Origin: DDH964 sp963806685
GTDB lineage: Bacteria > Desulfobacterota > Desulfuromonadia > Desulfuromonadales > DDH964
Assembly: GCA_963806685.1 (NCBI GenBank)
Contig: CAWDZB010000012.1
Coordinates: 62,001 to 126,000 of the forward strand
Direction of reading: 5' to 3'
DNA: 64,000 nt
The position numbers and the translations under genes are program-made. This document shows, piece by piece, positions 44,706 to 54,447 of this stretch. Under the pieces are notes generated by a model that was not told the origin of the DNA, ran no database searches, and saw only the letters and a program-made list of their open reading frames with translations. Positions within the stretch are counted from its first letter, which is position 1. Each line of letters starts with the position of its first letter.

Positions 44706-44862
44706 GCCATTTTAATTCAGGTCATTCTGACAAAACCGGCGCAAAATTGTCAAGGTGAATCACCGCGTTGGCACTTTCCCGGCCTTGAACTCAACAGCGC
44801 GAACGTGGTACATTTCTCCACTCGTACAACAGTCAAAAAGTCAGGAATACGGAAGGACATTT

Positions 44863-45840
44863 ATGAGCAAAGCACTTGGACTTCTCTCCGGCGGCCTCGA
44901 CAGCAGCCTGGCCGCCCTCACCCTGAAGCGCCAGGGAGTTGATGTCACCTGCATCGCCTTCGCCACTCCCTTCTTCGGGGCCACCCGCGCCCGCAAGGCC
45001 TCGGAACAGATGGGGATTCCGCTGATTGTCAGCGACATCTCCGATATCCACCTCGAAATGGTGAAGAATCCTCGCTACGGCTACGGCAAGAATTTCAACC
45101 CCTGCATCGACTGCCATGCCCTTATGTTTCGGCTCGCCGGGGAACGGATGGCCGACGGCGGCTTTGACTTCCTCTTCTCCGGTGAAGTCCTCGGGCAGCG
45201 ACCGATGAGCCAGAACCTGACCGCGCTGCAGACCGTAGCCAAGCATTCCGGACTGAAAGACCGGATCCTGCGGCCGCTCAGCGCCAAATTGCTGCCGATA
45301 ACGCCGATGGAGGAAGACGGGCGGGTCGATCGCGAGCGCCTGCTTGACATTCAGGGACGCTCGCGCCGGCGCCAGGCTGAACTGGCCGGAGAGTGGGGAC
45401 TGCGCGACTATCCTTCTTCGGGAGGGGGGTGCCTGCTGACCGAGAAATCCTTCACCGGTCGGCTGCGGGACCTGCTTACCCACAATCCCGAAGCAACCCC
45501 GGTCGATGTGGAACTGCTCAAACTGGGCCGCCAGTTCCGGCTTTCACCGACGGCCAAGCTGACCCTGGGACGCAACCAGGCGGACAACGAAGCGCTCAAG
45601 GAGATGTCTCGCGGGGAAGACCAGTTGCTGCGCGCCGCTGACTTCTCCGGCCCCATGGGACTGGTCAGCGGCGGGCCCGGGGAGGAGGAGTTGGCCTTGG
45701 CCGGGGCCATTGTCGCCGCCTACGGCAAGGGGCAGGGTGAACCTGAGGTCGAAATTCTCCTGCAGCAAAAAGATACATCCATTTCTCTGCGGGTGGCCCC
45801 CCTGGAGCGTGACCGTTGCCAGGAGCTGCAGATCTGCTGA
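44863..45840 (+). CDS. PP-loop ATPase, tRNA thiouridylase-like (MnmA/ThiI-related)
   Basis: 325 residues from ATG 44863 with AAGGA upstream. The N-terminal PP-loop is 'GLLSGGLDSSLAALTLKRQG', and 'NFNPCIDCHALMFRLAGERM' and 'DFLFSGEVLGQRPMSQN' follow as in 2- and 4-thiouridine synthases. 'SSGGGCLLTE' lies in the second half. The last 100 residues ('LTLGRNQADNEALKEM', 'LVSGGPGEEELALAGAIVAAYG') resemble an NFACT-R-type RNA-binding region, which would replace the THUMP domain. It likely adds sulfur to a tRNA base, but the exact position is unknown. It is divergent from the MoaA-like gene and closed by a strong terminator. Confidence 0.82.
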   Translation: MSKALGLLSGGLDSSLAALTLKRQGVDVTCIAFATPFFGATRARKASEQMGIPLIVSDISDIHLEMVKNPRYGYGKNFNPCIDCHALMFRLAGERMADGGFDFLFSGEVLGQRPMSQNLTALQTVAKHSGLKDRILRPLSAKLLPITPMEEDGRVDRERLLDIQGRSRRRQAELAGEWGLRDYPSSGGGCLLTEKSFTGRLRDLLTHNPEATPVDVELLKLGRQFRLSPTAKLTLGRNQADNEALKEMSRGEDQLLRAADFSGPMGLVSGGPGEEELALAGAIVAAYGKGQGEPEVEILLQQKDTSISLRVAPLERDRCQELQIC

Positions 45841-45864
45841 ATTTTTCAGGCATACCGCATTGCA

Positions 45865-45903
45865 AGACGAAGCCCTCCCGCTCGGGAGGGCTTCGTCTTT
45901 TTG
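45865..45903. terminator. Strong bidirectional terminator
   Basis: AGACGAAGCCCTCCCG (45865-45880) and its exact complement (45883-45898) form a 16-bp stem with a CT loop, followed by TTTTT. It separates the thiouridylase-like gene from the converging subtilase gene. Confidence 0.93.
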
Positions 45904-45917
45904 TGGTTCAGGCCATT

Positions 45918-48218
45918 TTACTGGACCTTGAAGGTCCGCACCGCACTTGCCGTCGTAGCGCCCCGGCTGTCTTCGGCGATCATTTTCCAGTAGTAGGTAA
46001 CCCCGGACGCGAAGCCGTTCAGGGTTACCGTCTGGGTATTCGTCGGCGGCGTATCCCCCCCCCCGCCACCTCCACCGCCCCCACAGTCCGCCAGCGTCAG
46101 GAACAGACTGGCGGCCAGCAGCAATAGCATCCAGCGCCGGCAGCCCCGGAAGATGGCCAGGCCCAGTGCGCCCAGAAGCATCCCACTGGCGCCAAGCACC
46201 AGGGGAGCGGCCGGCGGGACCGAATCGACAGGAAAGGTATCGGCCACACTGAAATCGGCGTGAGGAGAAACGGTCAGGGACTGATTCACCCCGTCACCAT
46301 CGGGATCGCTGGCCGGCAGCCAGGCGAAGGTCACGGTATTGTTCACCGACGCCCCGCTGGCCGGGGCCTGCGGCTGCGGCGCCAGCGGCGGCGTGTTGCC
46401 GAAACCGCTCAGGGCCACTGTCACATTTGTCCGGTCGGGATCGTTGGAAGAAATGGTGATGCTGCCATTAAAGGTACCCAGGATCGCTGGTGCAAAACTG
46501 AAGGTAAGCGTGCAGGTCTGGTCGGGGGTCAGGACGACGTTGCTGCAAGGATCGGCGATTAAGGAAAAAGGCGCAGCGATACCTCTGGAATCGATAGCTC
46601 CCAGAGCGAGGGGGGCGAAGCCGGCGTTGCGGATGCGGACCGTCCCGCTGGTCGTCGTACCGGGTGGCACATGGCCGAAAGCAAGGATGTTGTCGGTGGC
46701 GGGCGGACCGGAATCCGTTACCTCGATGGCCGGTGCAGCACTCAGGTAGCTGAAAGCGGCCAGGGCGTCGATCCGGCCAAAACCGTAGTCGTTGTCCGGG
46801 CCGGAAGCACCGAGGTCCACCGCCGACTTCATGAGGGCAGTTTCCAGATCGGCGACCGAGGTGCCGGGAAAAGCGTTCATCAACAGTGCCATCACGCCGG
46901 CCGCATGGGGCGCGGAGAATGAGGTCCCGGAGATCGAAATGGTCGCCTTGGGGATGGCGCCGCCAGAAGTGAAGTCGGCAGTTTTGATGAAGTAGCCTGG
47001 GGCCACGATCTCGGGATAGATCGTGCCGTCGCAGGCCGAGGGACCGCGTGCGCTGAAATCGCTGACCAGGGAAAAGTCGACATTTCCAAGCGGGCCCGCC
47101 CCGACCGAGCCCACCGCGAAGGCGTTGCTGTTGCTGGCCGGGGTGACGCTGGTGGCGGCGCCCGGGCCGGTGTTGCCGGCGGCAAAAACCACGGCGATCC
47201 CCGCGTCTAAAAGCGCCTGCACATCGGCCTGGAACTCGGAATCGCACGCCCCCGCCATCGTCTCGAATCCCCAAGAGTTGTTAACCACATCCGGTGCGTC
47301 GTCGGTAGCCGGGTTTCCGTCCGGATCAAGCAGCCAGGCGAAGGCCTGGTGAATGAGGCTCAGCGGAGCGTTGTCGTTGCTGTCGAAGATCTTCGCGGCA
47401 ATCCACCGGGCGCCGGGCGCCACACCGATGGCGGTGCCGGTAGCGCTCCCCCCGACCAGCACCCCGGCCACAGAGGTGCCATGGGCAACGTTCTGGGCAT
47501 TGAGGTAATCGCACGGCTGGGTGGTGTTGGTGTCGCAGGCGGTGGCGCAGGTCACTTGGGTGTTTCCGCAGTTGGCCGCCACGGCATTGAACCAGCTGTT
47601 GGTCCCGCCGCGCCAGCGCGGGGCAAGATCGGCATGCTGGACGTCCACCCCCGAATCGACAATGGCCACCGTAACCCCTTGGCCGGTATAACCCGAGTTC
47701 CACAGAGCGGGGGCCCCAACCAGGTCGATATTGTCCTCGACGGCGTTCAGGTTGGAATCCGCGGACGTGACCACCCGCGGCATCTGGATGACTGCGTCGA
47801 AAGTGATCGAGGCGACCTCAGGCCGCTGCGCCAGCTCTGCGATCAGTGCCGGTGAGGCATTGAGCGCCAGACCGTTGATCAGCCACAGGTCTCGGGGCTC
47901 TGGCACCCCCCGCTGCCGCAACAGGTCGCGCAGAGGCTGTTGGCTCGATTCCGCCCGCGCCTTGAGGGCATGGATAAGGGTGGCTCGAGCTTGAGCCCGC
48001 ACCGCCCCCCGGGATTCCGGCGGGATCGCCAGGGAGCGAATGGAGAGAGGATCCGCCAATCGGACGATGATCGGCAGCTCTTCACCCGGGAGCGCCTGCT
48101 GCAGCCTGCCCTCCAAGTCCGGGTGAATGACAGTCCCCAAAGCGGGCCGGGCCTCCATAGACAGTAACGCCGAGCCGACGATCAGAAGAACGACGAAGCA
48201 TTCAAAAAGTTTCTTCAT
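45918..48218 (-). CDS. Secreted subtilisin-like serine protease (S8) with anchor-type and split Fn3-like C-terminus
   Basis: 766 residues, preceded by AGGAG. Signal peptide (1-28), propeptide-like region (30-150), catalytic domain with D188 ('AIVDSGVDVQH'), H246 ('AHGTSVAGV'), oxyanion N349 and S433 ('GTSFSAPHAAG'). A choice-of-anchor/ASH-type beta domain follows (about 495-607, 'SNDPDRTNVTVALSGFG'). The C-terminus looks like an Fn3-type domain whose two halves (610-665 and 728-766, 'GVTYYWKMIAEDSRG') are interrupted by a 55-residue insert: a hydrophobic helix, Arg-Arg, a second hydrophobic helix and a Cys-Gly9 stretch. Export to the cell surface is expected. Substrate unknown. Confidence 0.9.
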   Translation of the reverse strand: MKKLFECFVVLLIVGSALLSMEARPALGTVIHPDLEGRLQQALPGEELPIIVRLADPLSIRSLAIPPESRGAVRAQARATLIHALKARAESSQQPLRDLLRQRGVPEPRDLWLINGLALNASPALIAELAQRPEVASITFDAVIQMPRVVTSADSNLNAVEDNIDLVGAPALWNSGYTGQGVTVAIVDSGVDVQHADLAPRWRGGTNSWFNAVAANCGNTQVTCATACDTNTTQPCDYLNAQNVAHGTSVAGVLVGGSATGTAIGVAPGARWIAAKIFDSNDNAPLSLIHQAFAWLLDPDGNPATDDAPDVVNNSWGFETMAGACDSEFQADVQALLDAGIAVVFAAGNTGPGAATSVTPASNSNAFAVGSVGAGPLGNVDFSLVSDFSARGPSACDGTIYPEIVAPGYFIKTADFTSGGAIPKATISISGTSFSAPHAAGVMALLMNAFPGTSVADLETALMKSAVDLGASGPDNDYGFGRIDALAAFSYLSAAPAIEVTDSGPPATDNILAFGHVPPGTTTSGTVRIRNAGFAPLALGAIDSRGIAAPFSLIADPCSNVVLTPDQTCTLTFSFAPAILGTFNGSITISSNDPDRTNVTVALSGFGNTPPLAPQPQAPASGASVNNTVTFAWLPASDPDGDGVNQSLTVSPHADFSVADTFPVDSVPPAAPLVLGASGMLLGALGLAIFRGCRRWMLLLLAASLFLTLADCGGGGGGGGGDTPPTNTQTVTLNGFASGVTYYWKMIAEDSRGATTASAVRTFKVQ

Positions 48219-48539
48219 GGCGTTTTTCTCCTGGTCAGGAGCTGGCTGGTAATCGGGAAGTTATTAGCAAGAATAGCGCAATGGGGGGGGAAAACCGGCG
48301 GCGAAAAAATATTTCCGTGAAGGATGGCCAGCACCGGAGAACCCGGCTTGATGGCCATTATGACCTGGAAGGACCAAGCTCCCGTCACCAGGCTGCTTGT
48401 ATATTGATAAGCTCCCCGTCACTGTACCATGGAGCATTATTGAAGGCCCCAAGCTAACCGAACATAAAATGCAGGCCTGGAAACTTATTTGAAAACAGGA
48501 AGGTAAATTATCAACAGACTTTTAAGACTTGGAATGAAT
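48219..48539. other. Intergenic region between protease gene and exopolysaccharide locus
   Basis: About 320 bp, AT-richer than its surroundings. It should contain the protease promoter; no clear boxes, genes or repeats are seen apart from a run of eight G near 48283. Confidence 0.5.
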
Positions 48540-49951
48540 TCAGCAACTCCCCTCGCGAGTGAACACCACCTGGAAGGTTTTGCACAGGATCTTGAGATCC
48601 AGCAATAAGCTCCAGTTGTCGATATAGTCCAGGTCAAGCCGAACGATCTCGTCGAAATTCTCGATCCGGCTCCGCCCGCTTACCTGCCACTTGCCGGTGA
48701 TCCCCGGCTTGATGGTGATCCTGCGGCGGTGCCAGTTCTGGTATTGGGAAACCTCCTCCGGCGTAGGGGGGCGGGTCCCCACCAGACTCATTTCGCCGCG
48801 AAGAACGTTCCAGAACTGGGGAAGTTCGTCGAGGCTTGTGCGGCGCAGGAACCGCCCAACCCGGGTAATCGCGAGGATCCTCCCTAATTTTGAAAATGGC
48901 CCCGTTCATCTCGTTGCGGGCCAACAAGTCTTTTTTCCGTTCCTCGGCGTCCACATACATAGTACGGAATTTCCAGCAAGTGAATGTTCTGCCACTGACA
49001 CCCACTCGCGCCTGGCTGAAAAAAATGGGGCCTGGCGAATCCTTCTTGATGGCCAGGGCGATTAAGGGGAACAGTAGCAGCGTTGCCACCAACCCCACCA
49101 AACTACCAAGGATATCCAGGACCCTCTTGAAAAATAATTGCTGGACATCAATGGACTTGGAATGAAAAGTCAGGATGGGGATTTGATCATGGAATAAGTC
49201 CAACTCGGTCCTGGCATGGGAGATATCGTAAAAATTGAGGACCATCCGGGTGGTGATCCCCAATTCCTCCAAGTCTTTCAGATGGATTTCGGCATCGATG
49301 ACAAAATCCTTCGGCGGGCAGAATACCACTTCGTCGACCGGATGGGACTTGCAGATCTCGACCAGGTCCTCCACTCGCCCCAGAACCGGATTTCCCTTCA
49401 ATTCCATTACCACGGGGTCGTGACGGACCTGCACAAATCCCAGGACCTTTAGCCCCCAGTCGGCATGCTCCTCCAGCAGCTCGCAGAACTCCAGGGCTTT
49501 GTCCTGGGATCCCACGATCAGGAGGTTGCGGTAATTGTAACCAAGGGTCCGGAAATAACCCAGGATCTCCCGGCCTGCCAGGCGTTCCAGGGTCATCAGG
49601 ATGAGGGAAAAACCCAGGAAAGCGAGGAACAGCCCGCGGCTGAACTTCCCGGGTTCGATAATGAAGATGATCCCTCCCAGTACGCCCCCACCCAACACGT
49701 GCACATTCAGCAAGGCCGAAATTAGTTCAAAGCGGGTCCGTCGGCGCATGGAGGCGTAAAGCCCATAACGGGAGAGCAGGAAATACCAGATGATGGCAGC
49801 GAAGAGCAGAATCCAGAGATAGTATATGAAAAGGTTCAAGAAGGCCCCACCGCCTGCGGATAAGGTAAGCCAGGGCCAGCGCCGTCAATAGGATGAAGAA
49901 ATCGGTCAGGATGGTGAGACGCCGGAACAGCCGGGCTTGTTCTTTCAACAT
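48540..49951 (-). pseudogene. Undecaprenyl-phosphate sugar phosphotransferase, broken by two frameshifts
   Basis: The three frames join to a normal protein of about 470 residues. Segment 1 (49951 to about 49870) starts 'MLKEQARLFRRLTILTDFFI' with the first membrane helix. Segment 2 (to about 48875) has further helices, a CoA-binding-like central domain ('NYRNLLIVGSQDKALEFCEL') and the catalytic start 'KRVLDILGSLVGLVATLLLF' and 'KFRTMYVDAEE'. Segment 3 (to 48540) ends with 'SLVGTRPPTPEEVSQYQNWH' and 'ITIKPGITGKWQVSGRS'. One extra base near 49870 and one near 48873 cause the shifts. The intact enzyme transfers the first sugar-phosphate to the lipid carrier. Two errors may be genuine decay or sequencing faults. 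Confidence 0.85.
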
Positions 49952-50285
49952 GATGGAAGGATCCGCATCGGCAGGGGAGGTGAAGAAATCTCAAAGCCAT
50001 TTCAAAAAGGACTGTATGGAATCAATTATACCCGGACGGAATGGAAAAAACATCGCCCGCAACCTGCGAGGCACGGTATTTCGTTTTGCATTAAAAAGGT
50101 GGGCAAGTAACGGCAAGGGTCTTAACGGCAGGGGCCAGGCTGGGCAGTGTGGGATCGCTGGGCCGTGAGCGTCGGGAGGGGGTAGAGTCGCCGGGTTTTG
50201 CGGAGGTTCGTGGGGCAGCAGCACGGGAAGGCTGCTTCCGGCAACCTGCTTCAGCGTAAACAGCCCCACCTCGGCGTGCCACGGG
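49952..50285. other. Intergenic stretch inside the polysaccharide locus
   Basis: About 330 bp with mixed G+C and no supported gene or repeat. A short frame on the minus strand has no family features. Confidence 0.5.
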
Positions 50286-51329
50286 CTATGGGGTCACGAT
50301 CTTTTTCCGGAAGAGCGCTCCCCCACGTTTTACGAGATAAGCACCAAGGCCGCCGATAAACTCTTTGTTGGCGAAAACGGCCCGCCGCAGGGCCCCTGGA
50401 AAGGTAAGGGCCCAGCTGAGCATCCGCCAGGCACTGGGATTTAGCTTTTCCCGTTGGTAGCCAACGGCCTCCATCTCACGCCCGGCTATGGTGTGAGCCC
50501 AACAGGCTTCTTCCACGGTGAGTTTTTCTTTCCACCTCCCCACCGATACGGCGAAAATGCCCTTTTCGCTGCTTCCGACGAAAGAACTGTTATGGGTCCC
50601 AACTTCCAACATGCCGCTTTCGAATTCTTCCCCAATCACTTGGCACAATCTTCGAACTTCACGCTCCGGATCGGAAACGAGGTCTTCATATTTCAGAATT
50701 GCGAAATTCCGTCTCGGCACCAAATCCTTGACCAAGGACAATTGCCGCATGCTCGACTTCCATAAAAGAGAAGTCAGAATAGGGTGATACAGCCTCTGCA
50801 GCCGCTCTTGATGGTCCTCCGGACCCACCTCCCATCTTCTCTGGTAGGAAAGGAGAAAATCCCGAACATCCCGGACGCAGACCACAACCTTGGCATCAGG
50901 GAAAAAGGAAAGTATTTCCGGGATATTGAACACGTCGCGGGGAGCATTGTTGCCCCAACGAGGTTTCCCGACATGGCGGGCCTGAAACTCCATGAAAGAG
51001 ACGAACACATCCTTGTAACTCTTCCATTGGTCCATTAAGGACCCGGCTGCTTCGTGAGTGGGGAACAACTGGTCGATTCTCCCCTGGTCGTCAGGTTCAT
51101 TGTAACGGCCATACAAAGACACCAACCGGCCGAACACCTTCTCGGCGGTGCCACAATCCGGAAGACTGCCAAGTGATTTTCTTCGCGCATAAACATCATC
51201 GAAAAAATGCGTTTCACCGGGCATGAAAATACGAGAATGTCTACCGAGAATATTGGCGGTCAGCGTCGTCCCGGAACGAGGGGTTCCTACCACGAAAATG
51301 GGTGCATTTCTATTACCTAAATTTGCCAT
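50286..51329 (-). CDS. Sulfotransferase (PAPS-dependent) 1
   Basis: 347 residues, cytosolic. The 5'-phosphosulfate loop is 'VVGTPRSGTTLTANILGRH' near residues 13-31, and the 3'-phosphate region 'VVCVRDVRDFLLSYQRRW' is near 155-172. It belongs to the broad Sulfotransfer family with 'PRSGTT', similar to carbohydrate sulfotransferases. It lies 60 bp downstream of a WecB-type glycosyltransferase on the same strand. Its placement points to sulfation of a sugar of the exopolysaccharide. Confidence 0.85.
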   Translation of the reverse strand: MANLGNRNAPIFVVGTPRSGTTLTANILGRHSRIFMPGETHFFDDVYARRKSLGSLPDCGTAEKVFGRLVSLYGRYNEPDDQGRIDQLFPTHEAAGSLMDQWKSYKDVFVSFMEFQARHVGKPRWGNNAPRDVFNIPEILSFFPDAKVVVCVRDVRDFLLSYQRRWEVGPEDHQERLQRLYHPILTSLLWKSSMRQLSLVKDLVPRRNFAILKYEDLVSDPEREVRRLCQVIGEEFESGMLEVGTHNSSFVGSSEKGIFAVSVGRWKEKLTVEEACWAHTIAGREMEAVGYQREKLNPSAWRMLSWALTFPGALRRAVFANKEFIGGLGAYLVKRGGALFRKKIVTP

Positions 51330-51389
51330 TTGGCCATCCAGATCAATGGGTCAGATTCCGGGCGGAAGGGGGAGTTCAGGATTTTGGCA

Positions 51390-52169
51390 TTAGCCTTCCC
51401 GTAGCCACCACTCTCCAGTTCTTTTTCTGATTCTTGTTAGTTGTAAAAAAAAGTTCCAAAGGAATACAGCGTTCAGAACCGTGTACCGATGCCATAAACG
51501 GCGAAAATCCCTGCTACACAGCCGGTAAAGCCACTCAAAACCCGAGCGGCGGATAAACTCCGGGGCCATCTTGATGCGCCCTCCAAAAAAGTCGAAAGTG
51601 GCGCCACTGGCCACGAAAACCGCCCCGGGGATTTTTTCCAAATGCTCATCAATCCAGAAGTCCTGTTTGGGGGTGCCAAGGCCCACGCAGAGAATGTCCG
51701 GTTTCAAGTGGTTAATTTCCCGACAAATTTCTTCGTCTTCCTGTTCACTCAAGGCACGAAAGGGAGGGGACATGTACCCGACGATCCTGATATGGGGGAA
51801 TTCCTTTTCCAGAAAGGCCTTCATTTTCTCCACCACCTCGGGAGCGCCGCCGTAAAGGTAGAAGGTATATCCCGTCTCCTTAGCCCGGCCGGCAAGTTGA
51901 AGCAGGATGTCCGGAGCGGCAAACCGGTCGCAGGGGACTCGCCCAAAAGCTCTGATCCAGCGGACAAAGGGCATGCCGTCTGGGCCGGCGATATCGGCAC
52001 CATTGTAAATCCTCGCCAGGCTAGGATCCCGCATGGCAAGAGAAACGCAGTAGGCATTAAGGCATGCAATATGGTGGGATCTCGAACTTTTGTCCTTGAG
52101 CCAGCGGTCGACCGCTGCAAACATATCTGGGTAGGTAACCGCATTAATGTGGATACCAAGGAAGTTCAT
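51390..52169 (-). CDS. WecB/TagA/CpsF-family glycosyltransferase
   Basis: 259 residues starting at ATG 52169 with AAAGGAAAAG upstream; the longer frame is not needed. Family blocks: 'HHIACLNAYCVSLAMRDPSLARIYNGADIAGPDGMPFV', 'YLYGGAPEVVEKMKAFLEKEFPHIRIVGYMSPPF' and 'LCVGLGTPKQDFWIDEHL' near the end. GT26 enzymes transfer N-acetylmannosaminuronic acid or related sugars to lipid-linked intermediates. The C-terminal basic/aromatic tail ('GFEWLYRLCSRDFRRLWHRY') is the membrane-docking part. Start and length are typical. Confidence 0.92.
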   Translation of the reverse strand: MNFLGIHINAVTYPDMFAAVDRWLKDKSSRSHHIACLNAYCVSLAMRDPSLARIYNGADIAGPDGMPFVRWIRAFGRVPCDRFAAPDILLQLAGRAKETGYTFYLYGGAPEVVEKMKAFLEKEFPHIRIVGYMSPPFRALSEQEDEEICREINHLKPDILCVGLGTPKQDFWIDEHLEKIPGAVFVASGATFDFFGGRIKMAPEFIRRSGFEWLYRLCSRDFRRLWHRYTVLNAVFLWNFFLQLTRIRKRTGEWWLREG

Positions 52170-52245
52170 GCTTTTCCTTTTTTGGGCTGCATTCGTTCGC
52201 GTCCCCATTGTTCCCCCTCTGACTTGTCTGCTCTGCGCAACGGCT

Positions 52246-53268
52246 TCAGGCGACATTTCTGCCCTGGCTCCGCGCGGCATTTAGTTGATTTTCCATCCAG
52301 GAATACAGTTCCTCGAGACCCTGGTTGAGGGAAATCTTCGGTTCCCAGCCCAGAATTCGGCGGGCCTTGTCATAATGGGCACAGCGGCCGCGATCGCCTT
52401 CGGGCTTGGAAGTATCGAATTCGATTTTTATATTTTTCCCTGAAAGTTCAGCCACCGTTTCGGCAATCTCTCGAATGCTCGTGCACCGGTCGGGTCCGAT
52501 CTGAATCGGCCCGGCGCCAAATCCTTTGGGTAGGGCCGCCACCAGCGCATCGACCACATCCTCCACGTGAACGAAGGCACGGCCCTGGGCTCCGCTTCCC
52601 CAGACCACGAAAGGTTCCTCGGGATATTGGATTGCTTTGCGCACCAGAGAGGGAATGACTTGGGAGGTGTGGGAATCATAATCGGCCGGGGAACCATAGA
52701 CATTGTGAAGGATGAGGACTGAAACAGGAATGCCGGTTTCCTTTTCCATGAGGAAGGCTTCGTACTCCCCCATCAGTTTGCTCCATCCGTAGGCCGATTC
52801 AGGAGAGGCCGGGAACTGGTCTTCCTCGCGCAGGGGCGATGCTTCCACCCCGGTCTGCATATGGGCGGGAAAACTGCAGGCAGTACCGACGTAGATGAAC
52901 CCCTTTAACGCGCTTTGACGGGCCGCGGTAATGACGTTGGAATTGATGAGCAGGTTTTGGCGAAAAATGCTTCCCTGGTTGTTAAAGACATAGCCGATTC
53001 CGGCGACGATATCCGCCAGGTGGTAAACGTAATCAACTTCCTGCAACAAGGAGGCAGCCGCACCAGGCAACGCCAGGTCGAGTTCGTGGAAATCCTTTTC
53101 CATGTCGATGGCAAAGGTCCCGTCCGGGCGAAGAAGATAATTCTTTGCCCCCCGCCACAGGTTATCGACCACGTCCACCCGGTGGCCCATGGCGACCAGG
53201 CGCTTGACCAAATTGGATCCGATCATCCCGGCGCCGCCAGTGACCAGGATACGTTTCATTTCTGACAT
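52246..53268 (-). CDS. NAD-dependent epimerase/dehydratase
   Basis: 340 residues (a second in-frame ATG lies three codons later). Extended SDR enzyme: Rossmann motif 'VTGGAGMIGSNLVKRLVAMG' near 8-27, 'AYGWSKLMGEYEAF' with YxxxK near 145, and 'VVWGSGAQGRAFVHVEDVVDAL' near 225. This matches nucleotide-sugar epimerases or dehydratases, with some likeness to GDP-fucose/UDP-glucose epimerase types; the substrate cannot be fixed. It provides an activated sugar for the polymer. Located 43 bp downstream of the glycosyltransferase at 53311 and on the same strand. Confidence 0.9.
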   Translation of the reverse strand: MSEMKRILVTGGAGMIGSNLVKRLVAMGHRVDVVDNLWRGAKNYLLRPDGTFAIDMEKDFHELDLALPGAAASLLQEVDYVYHLADIVAGIGYVFNNQGSIFRQNLLINSNVITAARQSALKGFIYVGTACSFPAHMQTGVEASPLREEDQFPASPESAYGWSKLMGEYEAFLMEKETGIPVSVLILHNVYGSPADYDSHTSQVIPSLVRKAIQYPEEPFVVWGSGAQGRAFVHVEDVVDALVAALPKGFGAGPIQIGPDRCTSIREIAETVAELSGKNIKIEFDTSKPEGDRGRCAHYDKARRILGWEPKISLNQGLEELYSWMENQLNAARSQGRNVA

Positions 53269-53310
53269 ACCGAAGCCCCCTAAATTATTCTAGTTACTTG
53301 AATTAATGAA

Positions 53311-54447
53311 TCACCGCTTTCGGGTCTCACATACCAGGGGAAGAATCTCCCCCAATTTCCGTCCCACGGCCGCGGCCGAAAATTCCTGAAGAACCCATTT
53401 TTTCCCGTTTTGCCCGAAAGAGCCTCGCAGGTCCTTGTTCAGCAGGCGTTGAATCGCCCCAGCCACCTGCTCGGGTGATGTGTCCTTCACTAGAATTCCT
53501 ACTTTTCCATCCGGCACTACGTCTGCTATCGGTCCCCAGTCCAAGGCAATTACCGGTAACCCGTAGGCCATCGCCTCAAGGTAGCACATACCGAACGAGT
53601 CGTTCCGGCTGGGCAGACAAAATATATCGGCCGAAGAAAGAAGGGTCTTTTTCCTCTCTTCGTCGACCCATCCGGTAAAGGTGACCCTCCCGGAGACTCC
53701 CCGGTCAGCGACCAGTTGCTCGAGGGCCCGCTTCCGGGGGCCGTCACCCGCGACAATCAAATGTACTTTCTCCGACACCAGGGGTAAAGCATTTATAACC
53801 GAATCCACACCTTTTCCCTCAACCAGTCGGGTCATGGCGAGAGCGATTACCGTTGCCTCCGACTTTTCCTCCCTCCGCTGCCAGCATTTTCGGGTCATGG
53901 CGGCCTCTTCCAGGGACTGGGAGAGAGGATTGGGAATCACGAATATCGGCTTTCTGATTCCCGCTTCGTAAAGACGCTTTTTCCACCAGGGGGTCAAAAC
54001 TCCCAGGGCGCTTGTGGGAAAGATGGCGACCCTGAACAACCATCGGCCCACCGGATGACGCAGGTAATTGTCTGTAGCCAAAGAATGGAGCTGAAGGATA
54101 GTGGGAACTCCAAATATCCGGCTGAAGAACATCAGAAAACCTTCCCGAACCAACGAAGGCCATGAACCGGCATGGTCAAAATGACAAGGAAAGTGACCTT
54201 CCCGCCTAATCCGGTAGATGGAAAAGATAATAACCGGAAGGGCCTGGAGTGCCGGAAGCCAGCGTCCATTCCTGGCAACAGGACTGTAGGAAGGTATGAC
54301 CCGGTACAAGGTGCCTTGGCTGCCCAGGGCCTTAACAAAACCTCGCATCGCCGCGCCAATTCCGCCGCGAACTTCCCCGGGATCGGTGCCCACTAAAAGG
54401 ATCTTTACCTTTTGCGAACTCTCAGACTTCACTTTTGATAATTTCAA
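53311..54447 (-). CDS. Glycosyltransferase family 4-like
   Basis: 378 residues. N-terminal acceptor domain with 'GTDPGEVRGGIGAAMRGFVKAL', C-terminal donor domain with 'VIALAMTRLVEGKGVDSVINAL', 'LIVAGDGPRKRALEQLVADRG' and 'SADIFCLPSRNDSFGMCYLEAMAYGLPVIAL', the EX7E pattern of GT4 enzymes. It transfers a sugar from a nucleotide donor to a lipid-linked acceptor in the cytosol. The gene overlaps the upstream sulfotransferase by 26 bases, indicating coupling. Confidence 0.93.
   Translation of the reverse strand: MKLSKVKSESSQKVKILLVGTDPGEVRGGIGAAMRGFVKALGSQGTLYRVIPSYSPVARNGRWLPALQALPVIIFSIYRIRREGHFPCHFDHAGSWPSLVREGFLMFFSRIFGVPTILQLHSLATDNYLRHPVGRWLFRVAIFPTSALGVLTPWWKKRLYEAGIRKPIFVIPNPLSQSLEEAAMTRKCWQRREEKSEATVIALAMTRLVEGKGVDSVINALPLVSEKVHLIVAGDGPRKRALEQLVADRGVSGRVTFTGWVDEERKKTLLSSADIFCLPSRNDSFGMCYLEAMAYGLPVIALDWGPIADVVPDGKVGILVKDTSPEQVAGAIQRLLNKDLRGSFGQNGKKWVLQEFSAAAVGRKLGEILPLVCETRKR

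Noticed and set aside
42810..44942. 710-codon plus-strand frame covering the DUF302 and MoaA-like genes
   Set aside because: The minus-strand products have clear family motifs; this frame has none and no start signal.
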